This document shows, piece after piece, positions 18,485 to 25,751 of a stretch of 64,000 nt of DNA. The translations under genes were made by a program, and so were the position numbers. Positions within the stretch are counted from its first letter, which is position 1; the number at the start of each line of letters is the position of its first letter. Under the pieces are notes generated by a model. That model saw nothing but the letters and a program-made list of their open reading frames with translations, did no database searches and was not told where the DNA came from. The DNA is from Halomonas saccharevitans (lineage in GTDB: Bacteria; Pseudomonadota; Gammaproteobacteria; Pseudomonadales; Halomonadaceae), in contig NZ_FPAQ01000021.1 in the NCBI RefSeq assembly GCF_900116405.1, forward strand, positions 1 through 64,000. The letters run 5' to 3'.

Positions 18485-18521
18485 CCACCGCAGCGCCTCC
18501 TCGTGGGAAGCGCTGTGGTGG
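18485..18521 (-). terminator. Hairpin after radC
   Basis: CCACCGCAGCGC at 18485-18496 faces GCGCTGTGGTGG at 18510-18521, a 12-bp stem with one G-U pair and a 13-base loop. It starts 17 bases after the radC stop on the minus strand. There is no clear T run, so it may be a processing or partial termination signal. Confidence 0.45.
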
Positions 18522-18537
18522 CGAATATGCTGTCAGG

Positions 18538-19035
18538 TTATAGGTAGCCACGTTCGGCAAAGGAGACACACCCCTCGCTCCCGACCACGATGTGGTCGAT
18601 GACCCGGATCTCCATCAGGCCCAGCGCCTCCTTAAGCCGCTGGGTGATGCGCCGGTCGGCATCACTGGGCTCGGGATCGCCGCTTGGGTGATTATGGACC
18701 AGTATGACAGCGGCGCTGTTACAGGCTAACGCCTTCTTCACCACCTCGCGGGGGTAGACGCTGGCCGAGTCGATGGTGCCGCGGAACAGTTCCTCGAAAC
18801 GGATCACGCGGTGTTGGGTATTTAGGAAGATGGCGCTGAACACCTCATGCTCAACCTCCTGCAGCAACACCTGCAGGTACTCGAAGGCCAGTGCCGGCTG
18901 GGTGAGCTTGCGTCCCCTGGCCAGCCGGCGCCTGGCGAGCCGCTGGGCGATCTGCAGCAGCTCAGCCTCTGTCACCGGGGCGGTGACGCGGTAGGTGCCG
19001 GCGACTTCGCCGGCCACCAGCTTGCAATGGGTCAT
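18538..19035 (-). CDS. radC: RadC-family JAB/MPN domain protein
   Basis: The 165-residue protein has the JAMM metal-binding motif ([15 protein letters not shown]) and the family motif [20 protein letters not shown]. Island and phage RadC copies of this short type lack the helix-hairpin-helix N-terminus of chromosomal RadC, as here. The biochemical role of RadC is not established; MPN-domain proteins of this type are common in mobile elements near recombination genes. I chose the ATG at 19035, preceded by CTGAGGAGACAG; the frame upstream of it is the shadow of the exonuclease gene. It follows the YqaJ gene by 11 bases, so the two are probably co-transcribed. Confidence 0.88.
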   Translation of the reverse strand: MTHCKLVAGEVAGTYRVTAPVTEAELLQIAQRLARRRLARGRKLTQPALAFEYLQVLLQEVEHEVFSAIFLNTQHRVIRFEELFRGTIDSASVYPREVVKKALACNSAAVILVHNHPSGDPEPSDADRRITQRLKEALGLMEIRVIDHIVVGSEGCVSFAERGYL

Positions 19036-19046
19036 GTTCTGTCTCC

Positions 19047-19658
19047 TCAGGCCGCCATCACCAGCGCCATGCGGCGCTCCAGTTCCGCGTAGAACGCCTC
19101 GACCCGCTCGGCGATGCTGCGGATCATCGCCTCGTCCCGGTAGGCCCGCTTGACGAACAGCGGCATGCCCGGCCAGTAGCTGACAAAGTCGATCCACTCC
19201 CGTTCGCTGACCCACAGACCGCCCTGGCACTGCGCGACATGTTCCGGGGGCAGCTCTCCCTCGAGCAGCAACTCGATCTGGTACTTGGGGAGCTTGGTCT
19301 TGATCTCCACCAGGCCGCGGCTGTCCACCAGGCAATCCGGGGAATAACCCACCCCGTGGTTGAGGATGATGCCGACCTGCTCCAGCCGAGGCAGGCCGGT
19401 GGCCTCCTGGTAGAGCTCGCGGGCCAATGGTTCCAGTTCATGCCCGCGCTGAGTGTGGGTGTTGCCCGAAAAGGCATCGGACGGCTCGCCGGTGATGCGC
19501 TCGCCGATCAGCTGGTGCATGTAACTCAGGGCACCGGCACCGAAGCCTGCCGGGCCCTTGCCCTTGACCAGCAGGGTCTTCAGTTCGGACATGGTGACGA
19601 TGCCCAGACGGGCGGCATGCCACTCCGGCGTACCCTGTTCCAGTGTCAGGATCTGCAT
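19047..19658 (-). CDS. YqaJ/lambda-Exo-type recombination exonuclease
   Basis: The 203-residue protein matches YqaJ-type viral exonucleases. It begins with the conserved [19 protein letters not shown] segment, has [18 protein letters not shown] in the middle, and carries the PD-(D/E)xK core GYSPDCLVD...LVEIKTK. Enzymes of this type resect double-stranded DNA so that a partner annealing protein can load on the single strand; the ERF-type gene just upstream is the evident partner. AAGGAGA precedes the ATG. The gene sits between the ERF and radC genes in a co-directional cluster. Confidence 0.88.
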   Translation of the reverse strand: MQILTLEQGTPEWHAARLGIVTMSELKTLLVKGKGPAGFGAGALSYMHQLIGERITGEPSDAFSGNTHTQRGHELEPLARELYQEATGLPRLEQVGIILNHGVGYSPDCLVDSRGLVEIKTKLPKYQIELLLEGELPPEHVAQCQGGLWVSEREWIDFVSYWPGMPLFVKRAYRDEAMIRSIAERVEAFYAELERRMALVMAA

Positions 19659-19736
19659 GACGCTCTCCTTCTCGATGACACGGCATACACGGCGAGGGGG
19701 CTGTCCCCTCGCTGGCCGGTCAATGACGTTGTTGGA

Positions 19737-20474
19737 TCAGTGGTGTTGACGATCGGGCCTGGCGCGCTTCTGCAGGGAGGCCCGCAGCTTGTCGAAATCA
19801 CTGCGCGGTACCTGTTCGGCCTCGCCGTACTTGCCGACGAACCATTCCTGCGTGGCCGCGGGACAGACAGTGATCAGCTGCCTGAGCTGCCCCGCCTGGA
19901 AGGACGTGACCAGCTTCACCGGGGCGGCGGCCTGGCCGTTGTCGTCCTGGCCGCGGGTGGTGATGTTGAGCAGGGCGCAGAGCACGTAGCGCTTGCCGTA
20001 GCTGGTCGAGGAGCCGAAGGCCTGCACGGCGTTCTTGCTGCCGCTGGTATCGGCCGGCAGCAGCATGCTGGTCTCCTCGCGGTGGCCGTCCTGGTGCATC
20101 AGCACCCCGGTGACCTGGATGCCGCGTTCCTGGGTCTGGATCCGGAAGCTCACCGCGAAGCCGTGCTTCTGCATGATCGGGCGCACGGTGTCGACGATGT
20201 CCTCCAGGGTGGCGTAGGCGCCGTTGTTGCCCTGGCCGCGCTCGGCAATGCTCGGCAACTCGGTCTGCATGGCCGCCATGGCGGCGCTGTAGGCCATCAG
20301 TGCCTGGCGATCGAGGACGCGCTCCTGCATCTGCAGCAGGCGCTCCATCTTGTCGATGTCGACCTCGGGGTTGAGGGCGGCCCGTTCGATCACCTGGATG
20401 ATCGCGGTACTGTCCTGAAGGGACTGGGTGACCGGTGTCTTGCCATTGGCATCGGGTTGGATGGGAATGGCCAT
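19737..20474 (-). CDS. ERF-family single-strand annealing protein
   Basis: The 245-residue protein carries an ERF-type core from about residue 55 to 170 (AMAAMQTELPSI, GAYATLEDIVDTVRPIMQKHGFAVSFR, SSTSYGKRYVLCALLNI). ERF proteins anneal complementary single strands during phage and plasmid recombination. The pairing with the YqaJ exonuclease 78 bases downstream mirrors the lambda Red arrangement. The C-terminal ~70 residues are less conserved and basic (DKLRASLQKRARP). GGAGAT precedes the ATG at 20474. The family call is confident; the exact subfamily is not. Confidence 0.82.
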   Translation of the reverse strand: MAIPIQPDANGKTPVTQSLQDSTAIIQVIERAALNPEVDIDKMERLLQMQERVLDRQALMAYSAAMAAMQTELPSIAERGQGNNGAYATLEDIVDTVRPIMQKHGFAVSFRIQTQERGIQVTGVLMHQDGHREETSMLLPADTSGSKNAVQAFGSSTSYGKRYVLCALLNITTRGQDDNGQAAAPVKLVTSFQAGQLRQLITVCPAATQEWFVGKYGEAEQVPRSDFDKLRASLQKRARPDRQHH

Positions 20475-20484
20475 GGGGATCTCC

Positions 20485-20670
20485 TTACTGGTAGCGGTTG
20501 ATGACGTCCTGGAGCTGGTCGGCGGGGACCGGCTCCAGCGACACGACCACGCGATACAGCTGGCCCTTGGCCAGCACGTGGGTCTGGGCCTCGTACTCCC
20601 TGGCCTCCAGTAGCTGACGGGTCAGCTGGGTCAGGGCGCGGCAGATCTCGAATGTCATGGGCGGTTGCAT
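20485..20670 (-). CDS. Small hypothetical protein upstream of the annealing-protein gene
   Basis: The 61-residue product (beginning MQPPMTFEICRALTQL) has no domain I recognise; the sequence suggests two helices followed by a beta strand (GQLYRVVVSLEPVPADQL). I prefer the ATG at 20670 because GGAGGT lies five bases upstream; six further in-frame codons exist. It is 10 bases from the ERF gene and co-directional, so it probably belongs to the recombination operon. Confidence 0.6.
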   Translation of the reverse strand: MQPPMTFEICRALTQLTRQLLEAREYEAQTHVLAKGQLYRVVVSLEPVPADQLQDVINRYQ

Positions 20671-20680
20671 CGGCACCTCC

Positions 20681-20715
20681 AGAAACAAAAACGCCCGGCC
20701 GTGGTGGGCCGGGCG
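20681..20715 (-). terminator. Rho-independent terminator between the DUF932 gene and the recombination operon
   Basis: A perfect 9-bp stem (CGCCCGGCC at 20692-20700 and GGCCGGGCG at 20707-20715, 6-base loop) is followed on the minus strand by TTTTTGTTTCT. It ends transcription of the DUF932 gene, so the 61-residue gene and the recombination genes probably have their own promoter or depend on read-through. Confidence 0.8.
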
Positions 20716-20789
20716 CTATGCCGTGGTGTGGGAACGTGGATTAAGACGGTGAGAGGGAAAGCGATCCGTGACACAAGGCGCCCTGATGA

Positions 20790-21758
20790 TCAGCTCACCA
20801 GCGCCATGGCCGATTCCAGGGCCTTGTCCTTGAGACTGGCCCCTTGGCCGAACCAGGCGGAGTCCATGCGGTAGTCGTTGCTGCGTGCCCGCTTCTCATG
20901 GTCGACGTACTCGGTCACCGCATTGAGCAGGCCCCATGCCGTGTCCCTGGCGGTACACAGCTGGGAACCAAGTCCCTCTCCCTGGTAGAGAGCCTGTACC
21001 CGATTCAGGGCGCGGACGTTTGGCAAGCCGGAGGGATCCTCCAGCGGTGCCTCGGCATTGCAGATCACCGACTGGAAGTAGGCCTGGGCCTCGGAACGGG
21101 TGACCCGGCGTTCGGCCAGGGTCTTCATGCGGTACATGAAGTCGTCCCACTGCGCGACCGAGATGCCCAGCTGTTGCTTGACCAGTTGCGGGCGGAACTC
21201 GGTGCTGTGCGGCACCTTCACGCCCTGAGCCATATCGTCCACGGCGATAGTCAGGGTATTGTTGCACACCACCCGTACCGAGGTGGGCGTGGCCACCGTC
21301 GCCAATGAGCCATCACAGGAGGTGGCAAGCAGCAGGTAGGCGTTGACCTGGTCCTGCCCCTTCAAGGCGGTGCCCAGGCCGCTGCGGGCCAGCGCCCAGA
21401 ACTTGCGCCCACCCTTGAGCACCCCGGCGGTCTCCAGCTCATAGCCGGCGTACTCGGTCAGATCCCGGTAGAACTCCAGCACCTCCTCCGGCTGCACCAC
21501 CTTGTAACGCTGGGAGACCACCGACAGCGGGGCCCGGGTGTCCGAGCGGTAGAGCACCTTCTGCTCCGGGAAGGAGTGGATGCTGCCCAGGTGCCCCGTA
21601 CCATCGGCGATGAAGCGCACCGGGGAGGCTTCGATGTGCCAGTCCATGCCGGTCTGCTGCCGCCACACCTCCAGGGGCTGATGGCGCGAGAGTTGTTGCC
21701 CCAGGCCATGCCAGGGGGTGTCGCCGACGTAGGCCATGTGTTCGATCTGATGTGCCAT
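20790..21758 (-). CDS. DUF932-family phage/plasmid protein
   Basis: The 322-residue protein fits the DUF932 / phage-plasmid-like family (TIGR03299). It opens with MAHQIEHMAYVGDTPWHGLG, and contains YRSDTRAPLSVVSQRYKVVQPEEVL and the central VNAYLLLATSCDGS...VRVVCNNTLTIA. These proteins are frequent on plasmids, ICEs and phages beside recombination genes; their activity is unknown. I chose the ATG at 21758, preceded by TGGAGGT; ten more codons are open upstream. Terminator hairpins flank the gene on both sides, so it is probably its own transcription unit. Its conservation in mobile elements suggests a role in replication or recombination of the element. Confidence 0.82.
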   Translation of the reverse strand: MAHQIEHMAYVGDTPWHGLGQQLSRHQPLEVWRQQTGMDWHIEASPVRFIADGTGHLGSIHSFPEQKVLYRSDTRAPLSVVSQRYKVVQPEEVLEFYRDLTEYAGYELETAGVLKGGRKFWALARSGLGTALKGQDQVNAYLLLATSCDGSLATVATPTSVRVVCNNTLTIAVDDMAQGVKVPHSTEFRPQLVKQQLGISVAQWDDFMYRMKTLAERRVTRSEAQAYFQSVICNAEAPLEDPSGLPNVRALNRVQALYQGEGLGSQLCTARDTAWGLLNAVTEYVDHEKRARSNDYRMDSAWFGQGASLKDKALESAMALVS

Positions 21759-21774
21759 AAGAAACCTCCAAGAC

Positions 21775-21797
21775 GAAAAAGCCGGCAAGTCGCCGGC
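21775..21797 (-). terminator. Terminator after the zinc-ribbon protein gene
   Basis: A GCCGGC (21781-21786), AAGTC, GCCGGC (21792-21797) stem-loop is followed on the minus strand by a run of five T. It lies between the 105-residue protein gene and the DUF932 gene. Confidence 0.7.
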
Positions 21798-21824
21798 AGA
21801 GGGGATGAAAGTGGGGTGACGGGA

Positions 21825-22142
21825 TCAATCCAGTACCCGGAAGGCATGGCCGCATCCCAGGCAGAGCCAGGGCGTGCCTTCTCCGGGAGGAAACAGGTGC
21901 TGGACCATCTGATGGCCAGCGGCGGCCCCGGCGATACCGCTCGACGCAGCGGCCATCACTGCAACGGCGACTCGGCTGAGGGGAAAGTGAGCGGAGGAGG
22001 CCGGCAACCGGCCGGGCGAGGAGAGCGACGCATAGGCACCCTTTAGGGAGCCGGCCAACGCGCCGGTAGCCGTCCCCAACTTGCGGGCGGTCTCGAGGTT
22101 GATCACGCGCTGCGAGACACAGCGCGAGCAGGGTGGGGGCAT
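21825..22142 (-). CDS. Small hypothetical protein with terminal cysteine pairs
   Basis: The 105-residue product has CSRC at the N-terminus and CLGCGHAF near the C-terminus, which together could bind one zinc. Between them lies a small-residue-rich hydrophobic stretch (VAVAVMAAASSGIAGAAAG) resembling a glycine-zipper membrane segment. I do not recognise the family. It is the first gene of the leftward cluster that includes DUF932 and the recombination genes, and a terminator follows it. An AGGA core lies 11 bases before the ATG. Confidence 0.6.
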   Translation of the reverse strand: MPPPCSRCVSQRVINLETARKLGTATGALAGSLKGAYASLSSPGRLPASSAHFPLSRVAVAVMAAASSGIAGAAAGHQMVQHLFPPGEGTPWLCLGCGHAFRVLD

Positions 22143-22885
22143 GTCATGTGTCCTGTGTCGGTGGAAGAAGCCTGGGTAGGACTTGGGTCACAGGAGTGAT
22201 ATAGGTCTGAAAAAAATACAATCGTCGCTCATGGTGTGAGCGAGCGCCGAGCCTCTGTGGCTCGTCGTTATCTCATTAATAAAATGGAATTATTTTCTAC
22301 TGTTTGGAATAGACGGAAAGCCGGGATCGGAACGCCGCAATGGCTCATGGAGAATGGGACACAACCCCCCTACTCCATCGGGCTGTTCCCCGTGTGACTG
22401 ACGGTACCTAGTAGTATGCATACGCAGAACACCACAGGAATATCACCAGGGAGGAGGCCTACAAGCCGACGACCCATCCATCAAGGACAACAGGAGATAC
22501 CCCGTAGGGGAAAGGCAACAGACGACAGTAAGAGGTCGCTAGAATAAGCAACCCTCTCAGAGACATATATCGACAGTGACACCAGCAATGGACCTTCCAG
22601 AGAACCAGGTGACCTGCCCCGTCAGTGACGCTGACTTCACTATTACAGCTTTAACATAGAGGAGTGACTGACACGTGGCGTGGGGCCGAAGGCCATGACC
22701 ACGCGCGTGTCATATCCCACCAGAGCCTATCCCCTTCCTGCACGGGACGATGGCTACGCGTTGTGACGCGCCATCGCCTTGGAGTGGGCTAACCCTTCAC
22801 CTCTTTCACGATGACACCGCCCCGTAAAGGACACGGCCTCAGTGCCGTGGGTATCCGCGTGGGTGTTTACCAGGAGACAGATACC
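22143..22885. other. Hairpin-rich non-coding stretch upstream of the Rep-like gene
   Basis: No convincing gene is seen in these 743 bases; the only frame of any length on the minus strand (22754-22945) overlaps the next gene. The stretch contains several hairpins: CGAGCC/GGCTCG at 22248-22264, GTCAG/CTGAC at 22621-22635, a large compound hairpin at 22669-22712, and GATGG-CTA-CGCG with CGCG-CCATC at 22749-22775. It also has an AT-rich tract around 22265-22310. The position directly ahead of a probable HUH Rep gene suits a replication origin or a regulatory RNA. This is inference. Confidence 0.4.
22669..22712. repeat. Compound hairpin, candidate origin structure
   Basis: Nested arms TGACACG, GCGTGG and GGCC are followed by GGCC, CCACGC and CGTGTCA, with small internal loops. 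This forms one extended stem across 44 bases. It lies 174 bases before the start of the HUH Rep-like gene. Rolling-circle nicking sites are often carried on such cruciform-prone hairpins. Confidence 0.45.
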
Positions 22886-23599
22886 ATGAAACTCAAGCCA
22901 ACCGTCGGCCAGCGCTTGCGCAAACGCCACTGGGACAATCCCCATCTACGCCTGTGGTTTGATGCGTATTACCACGACATGCGGGTCCAGACCTCACGAG
23001 GACCCTTGATCGAAAATTACCTGTATACCCTCCTCCGCGTGATGAACCAGGCACGCCGTGCCAATAGCCGAACCTACGCGATCCGCATCGATCTGCGCTT
23101 CCCCGAGGCCATGCCGGTCAGTTCCCTGCTGGCCAGTAATGCCGCGATGAACAAATTCTTTACGAGACTGGGCTGGGAACTCGACCTGATCAAGATCAAG
23201 TACCCACATGACATGCGCTACGTCTGGGTTCGGGAGCAGGACACCAGCGACAAGCCCCATTACCACGTTCTGCTGCTGTTCAACGGCAATGCCCTGCAAA
23301 GCCTGGGGCCGTTGAGTGCCTACGCTGAGAAGAGCGCTACCGAGGCGTATGCAGGGGACATCCTCTACCACCGACTCGTGCGCGCCTGGGAAGGGGTCAT
23401 TGGCTTGCCAGCGGAACAGATGGGGGGACTGGTCAACGTCTCCAAGGATAAGTTCACCAAAGAGCTCATCACCTTCCACTTCCATCGTGACGACCAGGAC
23501 TCGTTCGAGCAGCTCTTCTACGCGGCGAGCTACATGTGTAAGGCGCACACCAAACCCATCGCTCAAGGGATGCATTGCTGCGATGGGAGTCGCCGCTAG
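22886..23599 (+). CDS. YagK/YfjJ ('Inovirus Gp2') family protein, probable HUH replication initiator
   Basis: The 237-residue protein resembles the YagK/YfjJ C-terminal domain family, often annotated 'Inovirus Gp2'. It contains an H-x-H motif on a hydrophobic strand (KPHYHVLLLFNGN, His125 and His127), preceded by VWVREQ. Near the end is YAASYMCKAHTK, with Tyr216 and Lys219. This order resembles motifs II and III of HUH rolling-circle initiators (HUH, then YxxK). I infer nicking and replication initiation; it has not been shown for this protein. The ATG at 22886 is preceded by CAGGAGACAG; the open frame continues further upstream without support. The ending CCDGSRR is repeated in a decayed paralogue just downstream. 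Confidence 0.7.
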   Translation: MKLKPTVGQRLRKRHWDNPHLRLWFDAYYHDMRVQTSRGPLIENYLYTLLRVMNQARRANSRTYAIRIDLRFPEAMPVSSLLASNAAMNKFFTRLGWELDLIKIKYPHDMRYVWVREQDTSDKPHYHVLLLFNGNALQSLGPLSAYAEKSATEAYAGDILYHRLVRAWEGVIGLPAEQMGGLVNVSKDKFTKELITFHFHRDDQDSFEQLFYAASYMCKAHTKPIAQGMHCCDGSRR

Positions 23600-23771
23600 C
23601 CCCTCCTCCGCGTCAAGGGCTACCGCGGGGCCCGCGAGCCAAGGACTGCTGGAGGAAGAAGGGGGCAGGTAGTGGCGACCGCCTATTCCCCTTTAGGCTG
23701 CCCCAGGGGCTGACTGAGGATCTGTCGAAACACACCTCTGAACCGCTTTCGAGACAGCGAGCCGGTGAGTT

Positions 23772-23903
23772 GTGTGTCCATCACTCCACCGCGATGACGC
23801 GGCGACCTTCGCGGAGGTGTTCTATGCCGCAAGCTACCTGTGCAAGGCCTATTCCAAACACATCGCCTCGGGCTATCACTGTTTTGGTGGCAGTCGGCGG
23901 TAG
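23772..23903 (+). pseudogene. C-terminal remnant of a second YagK/YfjJ-type gene
   Basis: In the frame ending at the TAG 23901-23903 the sequence reads LHRDDAATFAEVFYAASYLC and then KAYSKHIASGYHCFGGSRR. It aligns residue by residue with the C-terminus of the intact gene upstream (FHRDDQDSFEQLFYAASYMC, then KAHTKPIAQGMHCCDGSRR). No start or upstream portion is found, so this is a decayed paralogue, presumably left by duplication or by recombination between related elements. Its end overlaps the 3' end of the convergent winged-helix gene. Confidence 0.8.
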
Positions 23904-25504
23904 CGAGTGGCGCCAGAGTCGGTACCCTCTTTGCCATGATGCTGCGCATGACCTCCAGGAGGACCCGACATGCCGGACACCCAAGCGCTGGCTTGCTGAC
24001 GGCGGCGTAGCCACACGGCGAAATCGCTTGTTACCGGGTCCAGGGTGGCCGGTAACCCAATGGGTGAGGTTGCGTCCTCCCGACTCTTGGCAAATCCATA
24101 CAGCCGCCAGGCGGCCTGACGATCTCGATTGTCGGGGATCAGACAAAAATCGAGCGACGTCACATCAACCGCATCATGCGAAGCGTTGGCGAGTTCGAGC
24201 AAGTCTTGGAGCTGTACGGCCAAGTGACGGGCAAGGGGATAGAAGAGGGTCACTTGGGGCGGTAGCGCATCAGCATCGCCACCCAGTGACGAGGCATCTT
24301 GGGGCCAACGTGGGAAATCATCGACGATGGCCTTGACCACATCGGGGTGACGCACCGCCACATCATCGATGTTCGACGCATCACTCCCCTCGCTCCGGGC
24401 CAGCAGCTGCAGGGCATAGGCCTGCAGGCGGCACTGCAACCAGTGGGCTAACGCCTCATCATAGTGTTCCGCCAACCATGCCCCCTGTGCACCGACGCGA
24501 AACCCGGCCGGCAGCAGCCACCTCGCATCATCGAAAACGGCCTCGTCACCGTCGGACAGCCCGTGTGGCCCCACGCCACCAGAGGACCTGCTTTCCAGCA
24601 TCGCCACGACAAATAGCGCCTCTGCCAGGCCGTTGATCTCGGTCATCGGCGGTAATGGCGCGCCCTTGGTACGCGGGGTCCAGATCAGCAGATCCACGCA
24701 CAGTCGGTCACGCCGACCGAACGCGGGATGAGAGAGGTTCAGCGTGAACAGCGATGTCCGTCGACCGCCCAGGCCCATACGCCCAGGCTGGTAATGGCCT
24801 AACAGCCCCAGCCGCTTTAATTTGCTCAGTTGACTGTGCAGCCGACTGCGCCCCATCCCGGTCAGAGATTTCAACTCCGAGAAGCCCAAACCAATGACCT
24901 GTCCGGCACTGTCGGCGTGAGCGAGCAGCACCATTACCAGCCACCGATTAGCCGAGGTAAGCTGATATTTGCGTGCATGGCCTTTACGAAGGTTCGGTGG
25001 CAACGGCGATAGCAAGACCGACCCGTCACCTCCCCCATTGTCACTTCCGTCCATCGGCAATTCGCTATCGGATAGCGTCTCCAAGGCTCGTCGCTTCGAG
25101 CCCCCGTCGATCGGTGTCATCTTCACCGCTGTGGTGACGTCATCCACCGCCTTGTCCCCCGACGCTTCCCAACCGCTGACGGACTCGATGCAGTCTGCCA
25201 GCGGCACGCTGGGCTGCGGAAGTGCGGCAAGCTTAGCCACCAGCGATGGTGCCACACGATACGTCTCGCAGGATCGTCCGCGTCCCTTGTTGGGAGCCGG
25301 GGTCGCCTCTATCCACCCCGACGCCTTGAGCGACCGGAGCGTTGCCTGCCCTTGGCTATCAGGCACCTGCAGTCTGTCCGGCAGCGTGCGTAACGAACAG
25401 GTCACGGGGCGATCAAGGCCGATATGGCGCGACCATTGCCACAGCCACCAGCGCGTTTCTGGCGATAGCGATACCCCGCCCAGCCACAGTAAAGAATGCG
25501 TCAT
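23876..25504 (-). CDS. Winged-helix-containing protein of unknown function
   Basis: The 542-residue protein is not one I recognise as a named family. Two segments look like winged helices: around residues 43-80 (SLRTLPDRLQVPD, then LRSLKASGWIEATPAPNKGRG) and around 205-245 (LGFSELKSLTGMGRSRLHSQ, then LKRLGLLGHYQPGRM). The C-terminal half is helical with no clear motif and ends in a basic tail (TRYRRLPPKQ). It is transcribed away from the MatP-like gene, with an array of palindromic sites in the 247-base gap, so it may bind or be controlled by those sites. Its last codons run through the decayed Rep remnant, which suggests its C-terminus was altered by that rearrangement. A replication or regulatory role is possible but unproven. 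Confidence 0.6.
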   Translation of the reverse strand: MTHSLLWLGGVSLSPETRWWLWQWSRHIGLDRPVTCSLRTLPDRLQVPDSQGQATLRSLKASGWIEATPAPNKGRGRSCETYRVAPSLVAKLAALPQPSVPLADCIESVSGWEASGDKAVDDVTTAVKMTPIDGGSKRRALETLSDSELPMDGSDNGGGDGSVLLSPLPPNLRKGHARKYQLTSANRWLVMVLLAHADSAGQVIGLGFSELKSLTGMGRSRLHSQLSKLKRLGLLGHYQPGRMGLGGRRTSLFTLNLSHPAFGRRDRLCVDLLIWTPRTKGAPLPPMTEINGLAEALFVVAMLESRSSGGVGPHGLSDGDEAVFDDARWLLPAGFRVGAQGAWLAEHYDEALAHWLQCRLQAYALQLLARSEGSDASNIDDVAVRHPDVVKAIVDDFPRWPQDASSLGGDADALPPQVTLFYPLARHLAVQLQDLLELANASHDAVDVTSLDFCLIPDNRDRQAAWRLYGFAKSREDATSPIGLPATLDPVTSDFAVWLRRRQQASAWVSGMSGPPGGHAQHHGKEGTDSGATRYRRLPPKQ

Positions 25505-25751
25505 CCGGTTGCCTCACCCCTTGATGCCACGGGTCAGTGAAGTAATTTTGTTCCCATAATAAACCGTTTTATATGGAATACAAAATAATATTGTGACATT
25601 GTCACGTGACTAAGTCACGATAGCTAGTCACAAAAATCATGAGGCGGATTGAGCCCGGTCGATGCCACCTCTATACTCGGTGCCGTAGCACGGAGCATTA
25701 AACGACACGACCTGCGCCGAGACGCCCTGCCATAGAGTGCAAGACATCGCC
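25505..25751. promoter_or_regulatory. Divergent control region of the winged-helix and MatP-like genes
   Basis: This AT-rich gap separates divergent genes and should hold both promoters. The left part (25553-25592) is strongly AT-rich, with several TATAAT-like hexamers (TATAAA, AATAAT). The array of GTGAC/GTCAC sites at 25593-25631 is in its centre, well placed to control both directions. Confidence 0.55.
25593..25631. repeat. matS-like site array (two abutting palindromes plus a half site)
   Basis: GTGAC-ATT-GTCAC (25593-25605) is directly followed by GTGAC-TAA-GTCAC (25606-25618) and, eight bases later, by a single GTCAC (25627-25631). The first palindrome fits the published E. coli matS consensus GTGACRNYGTCAC at every position; the second differs only in the three central bases. 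The gene reading away from it to the right encodes a MatP-like protein, whose family binds matS. Binding by that protein is inference. Confidence 0.8.

Noticed and set aside
22143..22885. CRISPR array or tandem iterons in the non-coding stretch
   Set aside because: I found hairpins but no regularly spaced direct repeats.
23575..24336. 253-residue plus-strand frame after the Rep-like gene
   Set aside because: It reads the Rep remnant and the 542-residue gene in the wrong frame; only the remnant frame at 23772-23903 matches a known protein.
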